64,000 bases of DNA from Actinomycetes bacterium (GTDB taxonomy: Bacteria > Actinomycetota > Actinomycetes > Actinomycetales > Microbacteriaceae), in NCBI GenBank assembly GCA_023386365.1, contig JAEWJX010000069.1, positions 3,582 through 67,581 of the forward strand. The letters run 5' to 3'. This document shows, in pieces, positions 7,832 to 16,262 of the stretch. The notes beneath the pieces were generated by a model. That model saw nothing but the letters and a program-made list of their open reading frames with translations, had not been told where the DNA came from and made no database searches. The stretch's first letter is position 1. Each line of letters begins with the position of its first letter. A program made the position numbers and the translations under genes.

Positions 7832-8835
7832 CCGCACGTCGCTGGATCACCACCGGGGCGCTCGCGATCGCCCTGGTGCTGTCGATCCTCGGCGCCGTGA
7901 CCATCGGGTCGGCCCAGATCCCGCTCGCGGATGTGGTGGCCAGCATCCTCCGCCACCTCGGTGCGCCGGTCGCCGCCCCCGACCCGTTGCGGGACGCGAT
8001 CGTGTGGGAGCTGCGATTGCCGCGGGTGATCACTGCCGCGCTCGTGGGGGCGGGGCTGGCGATCTCGGGCGCGATCATGCAGTCGATCATCCGCAACCAG
8101 CTGGCCGACCCGTACTTGCTGGGCCTCTCGTCCGGGGCGTCGCTCGGCGCGGTGAGCGTGCTGCTGCTGGGAGTCGCATTCGTGCTGCCGCTGGCCGCGT
8201 TCGTCGGAGCGGTGCTGGCGCTCGTGGCCACGCTCGCCCTGGCCCGCGCGGGTGGTCCGGTCACCCCGTCACGCACTGTGCTCGCGGGCGTCGCCGTGTC
8301 GTCGCTGGCCGGTGCGCTCACCAGCTTCGTGATCTTCTGGACCGCGCAGGGCGACTCCTACCGCGACGTGCTCAGCTGGCTGCTCGGCTCGCTCGCCGGC
8401 GCCCGCTGGCCGGCCGTCGTGATCGCCGGGGTCGCCCTGATCGTCGTCGGCATCCCGCTGCTGTTCTCGGGGCGGCTGCTCGACGGGTTCGCGTTCGGCG
8501 ACACCTCGGCGGCGGGCCTCGGCATCGACGTGCAGAAGACGCGGTGGATGCTGCTCACCGCCACGGCTCTGCTCACCGGCGCGATGGTGTCGGTGTCGGG
8601 TGCGATCGGCTTCATCGGCCTGGTGGTGCCGCACGCGGTGCGGCTGATCGTCGGGCCCGGCAACCGCCTCCTGCTCCCCCTCGCGGCGCTGGCCGGCGGA
8701 ATCTTCCTGGTGTGGGCCGACACCCTCGCCCGCACCGCATTCGACCCGCGCGAACTGCCCGTCGGCATCATCACCGCCCTCGTCGGGGCTCCCGTGTTCG
8801 CCGCCCTGCTGCTGCGTCGACGGAGAGTCGTATGA
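7828..8835 (+). CDS. FecCD/BtuC-type permease of proposed F420-0 ABC transporter
   Basis: A 335-residue polytopic membrane protein with the FecCD signature (LRLPRVITAALVGAGLAISGAI near residues 62-83), GLSSGASLGA, and the conserved FIGLVVPHAVR loop that contacts the ATPase near residue 267. About nine or ten hydrophobic segments are visible. The reading frame is open upstream, but GTG at 7828 overlaps the binding-protein stop in a GTGA arrangement and is followed at once by the first membrane helix. It overlaps the ATPase start by ATGA, so all three subunits are translationally coupled. Confidence 0.9.
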   Translation: MTARRWITTGALAIALVLSILGAVTIGSAQIPLADVVASILRHLGAPVAAPDPLRDAIVWELRLPRVITAALVGAGLAISGAIMQSIIRNQLADPYLLGLSSGASLGAVSVLLLGVAFVLPLAAFVGAVLALVATLALARAGGPVTPSRTVLAGVAVSSLAGALTSFVIFWTAQGDSYRDVLSWLLGSLAGARWPAVVIAGVALIVVGIPLLFSGRLLDGFAFGDTSAAGLGIDVQKTRWMLLTATALLTGAMVSVSGAIGFIGLVVPHAVRLIVGPGNRLLLPLAALAGGIFLVWADTLARTAFDPRELPVGIITALVGAPVFAALLLRRRRVV

Positions 8836-9608
8836 GCGCCGTCGAGGTGCGCGACGTGACGGTGCGCGCCGGCGAGAAGACCCTCGTCGACGGCATCGGC
8901 TTCGACGCCCCCATCGGTCGCTTCACCGCCCTCGTCGGCCCGAACGGCGCCGGCAAGTCGACGCTGCTGCGTGCCATCGCCGGCATCGAGCACACCGCAT
9001 CCGGGATGGTGCTGCAGGACGGCGTCGACCTGCTCGCGCTCCCCCGTCGCACCCGCGCCCGCACCCTCGCGCTCGTCGAGCAGGATGCCGCGACCGAACT
9101 GCCGCTCACCGGGCGCGACGTGGTGCGGCTGGGGCGTAGCCCCCACGAATCGATCATCGGCGGAGGCGACCCCGACGCCGACCGCATCGTCGCCGACGCC
9201 CTGGAACGTACCGGCGCCGCCCCGTTCGCCGACCGCGACATCACCACCCTCTCCGGCGGGGAACGTCAACGCGTGCTCATTGCGCGTGCCCTCGCCCAGC
9301 AGCCGCGCATCCTGCTGCTCGACGAACCCACCAACCACCTCGACCTCGCCGCGCAACTCGACGTCACGGCTCTCGTCGAGAACGTCACCGCCGCGGGTGT
9401 CACCGTCATCGCCGCGATCCACGACCTGAGCATCGCGGCGGCCCACGCGGATGCGGTGGTCGTGATCGCCGACGGACGGGTCGCCGCATCCGGACCCACC
9501 GAGGCGACCCTCACCCCGGAACTCATCGGCGACGTGTTCCGCGTGGCCGCGCAGTGGACGCGCAACCCGATCACCGGCCGGCCCCTGCTGGCCGTGGGGG
9601 CGCGGTAG
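8832..9608 (+). CDS. ATP-binding protein of proposed F420-0 ABC transporter
   Basis: A 258-residue ABC ATPase with Walker A GPNGAGKST (residues 36-44), signature LSGGERQ, Walker B LLLLDEP and the switch His in AAIHDLS. It belongs to the FepC/BtuD group and completes the importer. Its stop is 3 nt from that of the convergent transglutaminase gene on the other strand, so no terminator fits between them. Confidence 0.92.
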   Translation: MSAVEVRDVTVRAGEKTLVDGIGFDAPIGRFTALVGPNGAGKSTLLRAIAGIEHTASGMVLQDGVDLLALPRRTRARTLALVEQDAATELPLTGRDVVRLGRSPHESIIGGGDPDADRIVADALERTGAAPFADRDITTLSGGERQRVLIARALAQQPRILLLDEPTNHLDLAAQLDVTALVENVTAAGVTVIAAIHDLSIAAAHADAVVVIADGRVAASGPTEATLTPELIGDVFRVAAQWTRNPITGRPLLAVGAR

Positions 9609-9611
9609 GCG

Positions 9612-11870
9612 CTACTCGGCGTCGGGGCGCCAGCGCGCGAGCAGCGACGGCGGCAGCAGGAAGACCCGCAGGCGGGTGCGCCAGCGCTGCGAGCGCGCGA
9701 TGGAGCGTCTCACCGCCGTGAGCTCCGCCACCGACAGGGCGCCCGCATCCGGTCGACCGAAGGCCGACACCTCCACGCTGCCCCGCAACGCCGCGAGCGA
9801 CACGACGTCGTCGCCGAGCGCCGGCTGGAGGCGCGCGGCGAACGCCCGCGGTGTCTCGGAGTCAGGCGCCGACCACCCGTAGTCGCGCGCAGTGTCGCGC
9901 AACTCCTCCCAGGCGGCGGCCGCCGGGTCGGGCCCGCGCAGCATCCGGCGGATGCGCCGACGGCGCACCCCCAACCGGAACGCCGCAGGCACCGCGAGGA
10001 GCAGCACCACACCGGCGAGCACCGCGAGCGCGATCCCGAACGCCGGGCTCTGGTCGTCGGCGGCACCCGCCGCACCCGGGTCGACGTCTTGCAGGTCGGG
10101 CCGCTCACCGGGCGTCGCGGTCGAGGTGGCGAGCGGGGTGGGGTTGCTCTCGTCCTGCGGGGTGTTGGGGTCGTCGACCAGCTGCGACCCGTAGTCGGGA
10201 ACCGAGCCGCGGCCCGGCGTCGGCTCGAATCGCAGCCAGCCGATGCCGTCGAAGTACAGCTCCGGCCAGGCGTGCAGGTCGTCGGAGCTCACCGCGAACA
10301 CCGACCGGCCGTCGATCACCTGCCGGTCGCCCGGCTGGAAGCCGACCGCGATGCGCGACGGGATGCCGAGGGTGCGCGCCATCACCGCCATCGCGGAGGC
10401 GTAGTGCACGCAGTAGCCGACCTTCTGCTCGAGGAAGACGGCCAGCGCCTCCAGGCCCGAACCGTCGAAACCGTCGGCCACCGGGGCGTCTTCCGAATAC
10501 GCGAACGGGGCGGCACGCAGGTACGCCTGAAGTGCGAGCGCCTGCGCGTACGGGTTGCCCGCGGAACCGGCGACCGTCGCAGCCGTCTCGGTGATGATCG
10601 CCGGGACCCCGTCGGGCAGGGCCAGCGTCGCCGACCCGACCCCGCTCGTCGTCGGCTGCACCGCCTCCAGCTGCGCCAGCGTCGGCTGCACCTCACGGAA
10701 GCCCACCGTGTACTGCTGGCCGCGCGCGCTCGACTCGGTGCTGCGCACCGTCAGCCCCTCCTCGTCCCAGTACCAGGCGCCGACCAGCCCCTCGACGCGC
10801 GTCGACGGGTACGGCACCGGCAGCCAGCGGCTGCGCACCTCCGACACCTTCACCTGCGCGAGCACCTCGTTCGCCAGGATCACGTCGGTGAGCCCCGGCG
10901 GATCCGCGAACGCGTCCAGGTCGGCGCCCTCACCGAGGTCGCTGACGTTCGGCCCCCAGATCTCGCCCGTGAAGTTCTGCAGGGTGGTGAGCCGCAGATA
11001 CACGGGGTCGGTGGCGGTCGAGGTGTAGGTGAGCGCCAGCACCGGGTCACCCCGACGCAGGTCGTCGCCGAGGGTGATCAGCGGGTTGACGCCCGTGCGG
11101 ATGCCGGACGTGAACGCATCCGGGTCTTCCTTGATGTCGGGCAGCGCGTACGGCACCAGCAGCGACCCGACGAGCACGCTCGCCCCCACCAGCAGCGTCA
11201 CGCGCCGGCTGTCGGGGCGTCGGCCGATCCGCAGGATCAGGAGGTACAGCACCGCCGTCACCATGAACCACAGCGCGTCGGTGATGTCGGGGCGCACCAC
11301 CATCGGGATGGCGAGGATGACGCCCAGCGGCAACGCCACGACCGCCGGGTAGCGGGTGGCGAGGCAGATGTCCGACGCCCACGCGCACACCACCATCAGC
11401 ACGGCGATCAGCATCACGATGCCGAGTTCGGGGGTGGCGGGCACCCGCTGCTCGACGATGGAGGCGATGCCCGACTCGACGATGCCGCTCAACGCGGGGA
11501 GCGTGTCAAACGTGGGGATCACGCCGAGGATCGCGGTGCCCGGTGCGTAGCCGAGGGTGATCAGCATCACCCCGACCACGAACGAGATCAGCGGCGGCCA
11601 GAACACCGACCGCATGACGCTGCGCGCGATGCACGCCGCCAGCAGCACGGCCGCCGCGTAACCGGCGCCCACGATCCACCACGACACACCCTGCAGCAGC
11701 ACATGCAGACCGGCGAGCGCCGACGCCAGCGCGGCGAACACGAGGCCGGCGCGGCCCCAATGCACGTTCGCGCCCGGGGCGCGACGGGACGCTGCGGGGG
11801 CCGGGCGGCGGGCCGCCTTCGCCGCTTTCGGCGGCTGAGCCTGCGGCCTGCGGATGTCAGTGAGCGCCAC
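9612..11870 (-). CDS. TgpA-like membrane transglutaminase (DUF3488 + transglutaminase core), catalytically intact
   Basis: A 752-residue protein with a cluster of N-terminal membrane helices (about residues 30-215), an outside transglutaminase/protease core, a further helix near residue 625 and a cytoplasmic tail. The core keeps the catalytic Cys in GYCVHYASAM (Cys487) and the His in DDLHAWPELYF, so it can be an active thiol enzyme, unlike its paralogue at 50619-52952. The frame is open upstream; the GTG at 11870 overlaps the DUF58 stop by 14 nt and is preferred. It ends a MoxR-DUF58-TgpA triplet, an arrangement usually linked to envelope protein maturation. Confidence 0.88.
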   Translation of the reverse strand: MALTDIRRPQAQPPKAAKAARRPAPAASRRAPGANVHWGRAGLVFAALASALAGLHVLLQGVSWWIVGAGYAAAVLLAACIARSVMRSVFWPPLISFVVGVMLITLGYAPGTAILGVIPTFDTLPALSGIVESGIASIVEQRVPATPELGIVMLIAVLMVVCAWASDICLATRYPAVVALPLGVILAIPMVVRPDITDALWFMVTAVLYLLILRIGRRPDSRRVTLLVGASVLVGSLLVPYALPDIKEDPDAFTSGIRTGVNPLITLGDDLRRGDPVLALTYTSTATDPVYLRLTTLQNFTGEIWGPNVSDLGEGADLDAFADPPGLTDVILANEVLAQVKVSEVRSRWLPVPYPSTRVEGLVGAWYWDEEGLTVRSTESSARGQQYTVGFREVQPTLAQLEAVQPTTSGVGSATLALPDGVPAIITETAATVAGSAGNPYAQALALQAYLRAAPFAYSEDAPVADGFDGSGLEALAVFLEQKVGYCVHYASAMAVMARTLGIPSRIAVGFQPGDRQVIDGRSVFAVSSDDLHAWPELYFDGIGWLRFEPTPGRGSVPDYGSQLVDDPNTPQDESNPTPLATSTATPGERPDLQDVDPGAAGAADDQSPAFGIALAVLAGVVLLLAVPAAFRLGVRRRRIRRMLRGPDPAAAAWEELRDTARDYGWSAPDSETPRAFAARLQPALGDDVVSLAALRGSVEVSAFGRPDAGALSVAELTAVRRSIARSQRWRTRLRVFLLPPSLLARWRPDAE

Positions 11871-13143
11871 GGATGTACCCCGCCTCCGTCGACGACGAAC
11901 GCCAGGCGTCCGCGACATCATCGTCCGACTCCACGTCGACGCACAGCCACCCGGTGTCGATGAACCGCTCCCGCACCGCCGGACGCATGCCGATCGCGAA
12001 GACGGCGCCGGCCTGGCCGGGGCGGCGCTGCCGCAGCACCCAGTCGACGACCTCGTCGTCCGGGTCGGCGAGCACCGCGAACGTCGGCCCCACCGCATCC
12101 GCGGCGACCGCCGGCAGCAGACCCTCGCGCCGACGGTCGAGCAGGCGGAGTGCCGCGAGGCTCGTCAGGAACGACTCGATGCGCTGCCCGCCCTCCCAGC
12201 GTTCACCGATCGGCTCCACCTGCGGGCTGCCCGACTCGAGCACGTCCACCCGGAAACCGGCCTCGTCCAGGTGCACGGCCAGCGACGCCAGCATCCGCAC
12301 CGCCCACTCGAACGACTCGCTGTACGGCGACGGCGGCCACCCCACCTCGTCGGGGGCGGCATCCGGATACCCGGCCAGGCGGGTGTCGATGATGATGCGG
12401 GCGTCGGGGTGGCTGCGGTGCTCCTCCTGGCGCACCATCAGCTCGCCGTGGCGTGCGGAGGCGCGCCAGTGCACGCGGCGCAGCGCGTCGCCCCAGCGGT
12501 ACTCGCGGGTCGACAGGTCGTCGTCGTTGCCCACTGCACGCCGCTGCACCAACTGCGCGGTGCCGTCGCCGTCGATCAGCACCGGGCCGCCGTCCGGCAG
12601 GTCGACGACGGCGGGCACCACCGTGAGCCGGTCGGCGCTGCCGACAGCGGTCAGCGAGCGCACCATCCCGAACGGGTCCGAGTACTCCACCACGAGCGGC
12701 CCGATCGGGAACAAGCCGCGGCGCTGCGGATGCAGCTGGTAGTCGATCGTCGCCGTGCGGCGGGCCACCGACCCGATGCGGATCGGGGCGAGCAGCTGCG
12801 CCTCATGCCGCTCCCGCCACGGGATCGCGTCGTTCCACAGCAGCGCCGGCGTCGTCACCGACCCGGCGTTGTGCAGCCGCAACCCCACATGCGCCACCGC
12901 CCCGGCCGCCACCACCGACGGCGAGAACAGGCGGATCACATCCAGCTTCGGGCGGCGGATCCTGCCCACCAGCAGCCCGCCGAGCGACAACAGCAACGCG
13001 AACGCGCCCACCACGATCAGTTCGCCGCGACCCCAGGTGTACGCCAGTACCAGGGCGACGGCACCCACGACGAACGTCACCCATCCGCGCACCGTCAGCC
13101 GCAGACTGCGGGAACGCTTCAGCGACGACTCCTGGTCGGACAC
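11857..13143 (-). CDS. DUF58 (von Willebrand A-like) protein
   Basis: A 428-residue protein with two N-terminal membrane helices (about 20-60), a beta-rich middle part and the conserved DUF58 block YRWGDALRRVHWRASARHGELMVR near residue 215-240. DUF58 proteins accompany MoxR ATPases and are thought to act as adaptors through a vWA-like fold. It lies between moxR and the transglutaminase gene. The GTG start follows the moxR stop by 16 nt. Confidence 0.88.
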   Translation of the reverse strand: MSDQESSLKRSRSLRLTVRGWVTFVVGAVALVLAYTWGRGELIVVGAFALLLSLGGLLVGRIRRPKLDVIRLFSPSVVAAGAVAHVGLRLHNAGSVTTPALLWNDAIPWRERHEAQLLAPIRIGSVARRTATIDYQLHPQRRGLFPIGPLVVEYSDPFGMVRSLTAVGSADRLTVVPAVVDLPDGGPVLIDGDGTAQLVQRRAVGNDDDLSTREYRWGDALRRVHWRASARHGELMVRQEEHRSHPDARIIIDTRLAGYPDAAPDEVGWPPSPYSESFEWAVRMLASLAVHLDEAGFRVDVLESGSPQVEPIGERWEGGQRIESFLTSLAALRLLDRRREGLLPAVAADAVGPTFAVLADPDDEVVDWVLRQRRPGQAGAVFAIGMRPAVRERFIDTGWLCVDVESDDDVADAWRSSSTEAGYIRGAH

Positions 13144-13159
13144 GGGCGGATGCTGCGAA

Positions 13160-14188
13160 TCAGGCGGTGCCGGAGGCGCCGAGCGGCACCGGCGTGGACT
13201 GGACGATGCGCGCCGCGATCTCGGCGAGCGCCTCGCGGCCGTACGCCGAACCGGTGGACTTCGCCGCCATCAGGCGGTGCGCCAGCACCGGCACGGCGAG
13301 CGCGTCGATGTCGTCCGGCAGCACGAAGTCGCGGCCGTCGAGCGCCGCGCGAGCCTTCGCCGCGCGCACGAGCTGCAGGGTGGCGCGGGGGCTGGCACCC
13401 AGACGCAGCTCGCGGTCGACACGGGTGGCGGCGGCGATCGCCACCGCGTAGTGCTCCACCGCCGAACTCACGTACACGTCGCGCACGGTGAGGATCATCT
13501 GCCGCAGACGCTCGATGGTGACCACCGGCTTCAGCGTGTCGAGGGGGCTGCCCTGCTCACGGGTGCGCAGCATCGCGGCCTCGTTCGCCGCATCCGGGTA
13601 CCCCATCGAGATGCGGGCCATGAACCGGTCGCGCTGCGCCTCCGGGAGGGCGTAGGTGCCCTCCATCTCGACCGGGTTCTGGGTGGCGATGACGGTGAAC
13701 GGCTCCGGCAGCAGGTAGGTGGCGCCATCGACGGAGACCTGATGCTCCTCCATCGACTCCAGCAGCGCCGACTGCGTCTTGGGGCTGGCGCGGTTGATCT
13801 CGTCGCCGATGACGATGTTGGCGAAGATGGGGCCCGGCTTGAACTCGAACTCGCGCTCCGCCTGGTTGTAGACGGAGACGCCGGTGATGTCGGAAGGCAG
13901 CAGGTCGGGCGTGAACTGCACACGGTTCACGGTGCAGTCGACGCTCTTCGCGAGCGCACGCGCGAGCATCGTCTTGCCGACGCCGGGCACATCCTCGACC
14001 AGCAGGTGACCTTCGGCCAGCAGCACGGTCGTGGCCAGTTCGATGGCGTCGCGTTTGCCGTCGATCACCGTCTCGACGGCAGCCATCACCGCACGTGAGT
14101 CGAGCAGGAATTCGGCGGTGGACAGGGCTCCCGTGGAGGTGTCAGCGTCGATGCCGACCTCCTCCCCGGATTCGGGCAGGCGTTCCAT
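13160..14188 (-). CDS. MoxR-family AAA ATPase
   Basis: A 342-residue AAA+ chaperone-like ATPase. Walker A is GVGKT (69-73), Walker B IVIGDE (125-130), and the MoxR signatures NRASPKTQSALLE and ATQNPVEMEGTYALPEAQRDRF are complete. The ATG at 14188 has GGGAG 9 nt upstream; longer readings would run through the hairpin at 14252-14320. It leads the MoxR-DUF58-TgpA triplet. A second, paralogous MoxR is at 54239-55207. Confidence 0.92.
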   Translation of the reverse strand: MERLPESGEEVGIDADTSTGALSTAEFLLDSRAVMAAVETVIDGKRDAIELATTVLLAEGHLLVEDVPGVGKTMLARALAKSVDCTVNRVQFTPDLLPSDITGVSVYNQAEREFEFKPGPIFANIVIGDEINRASPKTQSALLESMEEHQVSVDGATYLLPEPFTVIATQNPVEMEGTYALPEAQRDRFMARISMGYPDAANEAAMLRTREQGSPLDTLKPVVTIERLRQMILTVRDVYVSSAVEHYAVAIAAATRVDRELRLGASPRATLQLVRAAKARAALDGRDFVLPDDIDALAVPVLAHRLMAAKSTGSAYGREALAEIAARIVQSTPVPLGASGTA

Positions 14189-14251
14189 CGTCCGAGTCTC
14201 CCACGGACTCGATGATCCGTCAGCCTCTTGCGGCGGACTCTCGGGCGGAGG

Positions 14252-14320
14252 GTCGGCCGAACCGTCGCAAACTGCGCGAGCGAGGGCCTTTAAGGAGCAG
14301 TTTGAGACGGTTCGGCCGAC
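14252..14320. terminator. 69-bp long hairpin at the cofE 3' end
   Basis: Two 24-nt arms (14252-14275 and 14297-14320) are complementary except for one G/A mismatch. The outer 15 bp (GTCGGCCGAACCGTC) are perfect, followed by CAAACTGC/GCAGTTTG. The 21-nt loop holds CCTTTAAGG and the TAA stop of cofE. It lies between cofE and moxR, both read leftward, and could end cofE transcripts; there is no T-run, so a mobile repeat is the other possibility. Confidence 0.65.
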
Positions 14321-15081
14321 AGACGACCCGCGGCGAAGCCCTCCTCGTACGCCTCGCGGGAACCCTGGCGGAACATGTCGCGCTCGGAGGGGCGGATGAG
14401 CGCGCGTGCGCCGGGCGCGTCGAGGTCGGTGACGAGATGGCCGAGACCGCGGATCACCGCGACCGGACGCCCTCCCGCCTTGCCCTTCACGAGTTCGGAC
14501 GCGGCGGCCAGCTCGTCCGCGATCGCCGGGGCGGTCACCTCCAGGGTCTTGCCGTTCGCATCCGTCGTTCCCGCGAGATCGTCGATCACCCGGACGCCGG
14601 CAGCCCCGATCGCCTGATCGGTCTGGCCGTCGCGCCACGGACGGCCGAACGTGTCGGTGAGGATCACGCCGACGCGGATTCCGAGCCGGTCGCGCAGTTG
14701 TTCGGCGATGCGGCGGGCCGACGCATCCGGATCCACCGGCAGCAGCAGCACGTGGCCGTCAGGCGCGTTCGAGGCGTCGACGCCGGCCGCCGCCATCACC
14801 AGCCCCTGCCGGTTCTCGACGATGCGGGTGGTGCCTTGGCCGTCGGCGCGGGTGCGGCTCGCGACCACCCGCACCGTCTCAGCGGTGATCGCATCCTCGC
14901 GGTCGTGGGCGGCCACGATCCGCCCCTCCGCTTTGCTCACGATCTTGCTCGTGATGGAGAGGATGTCGCCGTCCTGCAGGGTGCCCGCGACGGCGTCGCC
15001 GATGATCGCACCCACGTCGTCGCCTGGGCGGAACTCGGGCAGGGCGAGCACGGCGAACACGCTGAAACTGGCGGGAAGCAT
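14290..15081 (-). CDS. cofE: Coenzyme F420-0:L-glutamate ligase
   Basis: A 263-residue CofE protein that adds gamma-glutamate to F420-0. Recognisable blocks are GDILSITSKIVSKAEGR (41-57), the ILTDTFGRPWRDGQTDQAIG segment and the C-terminal VKGKAGGRPVAVIRGL. It lacks the C-terminal nitroreductase-like domain found in mycobacterial FbiB, so it is the short single-domain form. The ATG at 15081 lies 6 nt after a CACAAT -10 box, suggesting a leaderless transcript. Its last eight residues or so are encoded by an arm of the long hairpin at 14252-14320 and probably do not belong to the ancestral protein. Confidence 0.92.
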   Translation of the reverse strand: MLPASFSVFAVLALPEFRPGDDVGAIIGDAVAGTLQDGDILSITSKIVSKAEGRIVAAHDREDAITAETVRVVASRTRADGQGTTRIVENRQGLVMAAAGVDASNAPDGHVLLLPVDPDASARRIAEQLRDRLGIRVGVILTDTFGRPWRDGQTDQAIGAAGVRVIDDLAGTTDANGKTLEVTAPAIADELAAASELVKGKAGGRPVAVIRGLGHLVTDLDAPGARALIRPSERDMFRQGSREAYEEGFAAGRLSAEPSQTAP

Positions 15082-15179
15082 GCCCCAATTGTGGCGAACT
15101 CCGACGGATACGGCTGTTCGGGCGCTGGGTGCCGTTGATCGAGCGGATGCGTCGGAGTGCGCGACGGGGTGCGCGGAGG

Positions 15180-16190
15180 TCAGCGGGTGAGGGCCGGCAG
15201 CACGTCGCGGCCGAAGACCTCGAGGAAGCGGGACTGCTCGCGGGAGACGTCGTGCAGGTAGATGCGGTCGAAGCCGAGGTCGAGGTAGCGCTGGATGTGG
15301 GTGCGGTGCACGTCGGGGTCGTCCGAGATGAGCACCCGACCCTCGAAGTCGTCGGGGCGCACGGTGCGGGCGATCTGCTCCAGCTCGAACGGCGAACGGA
15401 TGTCGGATTTCGGGAACCGCATCCCCGCGTTCGGCCACTCCCGCAGCGCGTTCGCGACCGCTTCGTCGTGGGTGGGCGCCCAGCTGAGGTGCAGGCGGAT
15501 GATGCGGGTCTGGGTCTCGGGGCGCCGCCCCACCTCGCGCCCCCCTTCGGCGAACCGCTGCAGCAGCGGGGCGACCTTCTCGACGGGGGCGCCATCCACG
15601 ACGATGCCGTCGACGGTGCGCCCGGCGCGTTTCGCTGTGACGGGACCGGCGGTTCCGATCAGGATGGGTGGGGCGGCTGGCGGCATCGTCCACAGCCGCG
15701 TCGATTCGAGCTTGTAGTGCTGCCCCTCGTGGCGGGTGTCGCGGCCGGCGAGGGATGCCGAGAACAGCTTCTTGATGATGTCGACCGCTTCGAACATCCG
15801 GTTGATGCGTTCCGGCGCCTCGGGCCAGTACTGGCCGACGACGTGCTCGTTGATCGCCTCACCCGACCCGAGGCCCAGCCAGTGGCGGCCCGGGTACATG
15901 GCGGCGAGCGTGGCGGACGCCTGCGCCACCATCGCCGGATGCCAGCGGAAACTCGGCGAGGTGACACCCGTGCCGAGGTCGCCGGCGGTGACCTGGCCGA
16001 GCGCCGACAGCACGTTCCACACGAAACTCGCCTGCCCCTGCTGCGGCACCCACGGCTGGAAGTGGTCGGCCGCCATCACCCCGGTGAAGCCCGCCGCCTC
16101 CGCCTGCTGCGCGAGGGCGATGATGTCGTTCGGCGGGAACCGCTCGAGCATGGCGGCGTAGCCGATGTGCGGGCGGGATGCGGTGGTCAC
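15180..16190 (-). CDS. LLM-class F420-dependent oxidoreductase (G6PD-like family)
   Basis: A 336-residue luciferase-like protein with the N-terminal GYAAMLERFPPNDIIALAQQAEAAGF, the ADHFQPW motif, and GLGSGEAINEHVVG. These fit the family that contains F420-dependent glucose-6-phosphate dehydrogenase (TIGR03557 type). It stands 98 bp upstream of cofE on the same strand. A GATGAT -10-like box ends 6 nt before the GTG. A paralogue of equal length is at 22988-23998. The physiological substrate is not evident. Confidence 0.87.
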   Translation of the reverse strand: MTTASRPHIGYAAMLERFPPNDIIALAQQAEAAGFTGVMAADHFQPWVPQQGQASFVWNVLSALGQVTAGDLGTGVTSPSFRWHPAMVAQASATLAAMYPGRHWLGLGSGEAINEHVVGQYWPEAPERINRMFEAVDIIKKLFSASLAGRDTRHEGQHYKLESTRLWTMPPAAPPILIGTAGPVTAKRAGRTVDGIVVDGAPVEKVAPLLQRFAEGGREVGRRPETQTRIIRLHLSWAPTHDEAVANALREWPNAGMRFPKSDIRSPFELEQIARTVRPDDFEGRVLISDDPDVHRTHIQRYLDLGFDRIYLHDVSREQSRFLEVFGRDVLPALTR

Positions 16191-16211
16191 CGGTCCATCA
16201 TCCCGCGTCGG

Positions 16212-16252
16212 GGTCTCGAGACGCGTCGCGCTGTGCGCGGCGCTCCTCGACC
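16212..16252. repeat. 41-bp imperfect intergenic palindrome, second copy
   Basis: GGTCTCGAGACGC - GTCGCGC - TGT - GCGCGGC - GCTCCTCGACC has the same layout and length as the element at 5061-5101, although the inner stem differs. It sits just after the serine-hydrolase stop (minus strand) and before the oxidoreductase start, so it could end the former's mRNA. Confidence 0.65.
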
Positions 16253-16262
16253 GGCTGTGGGT

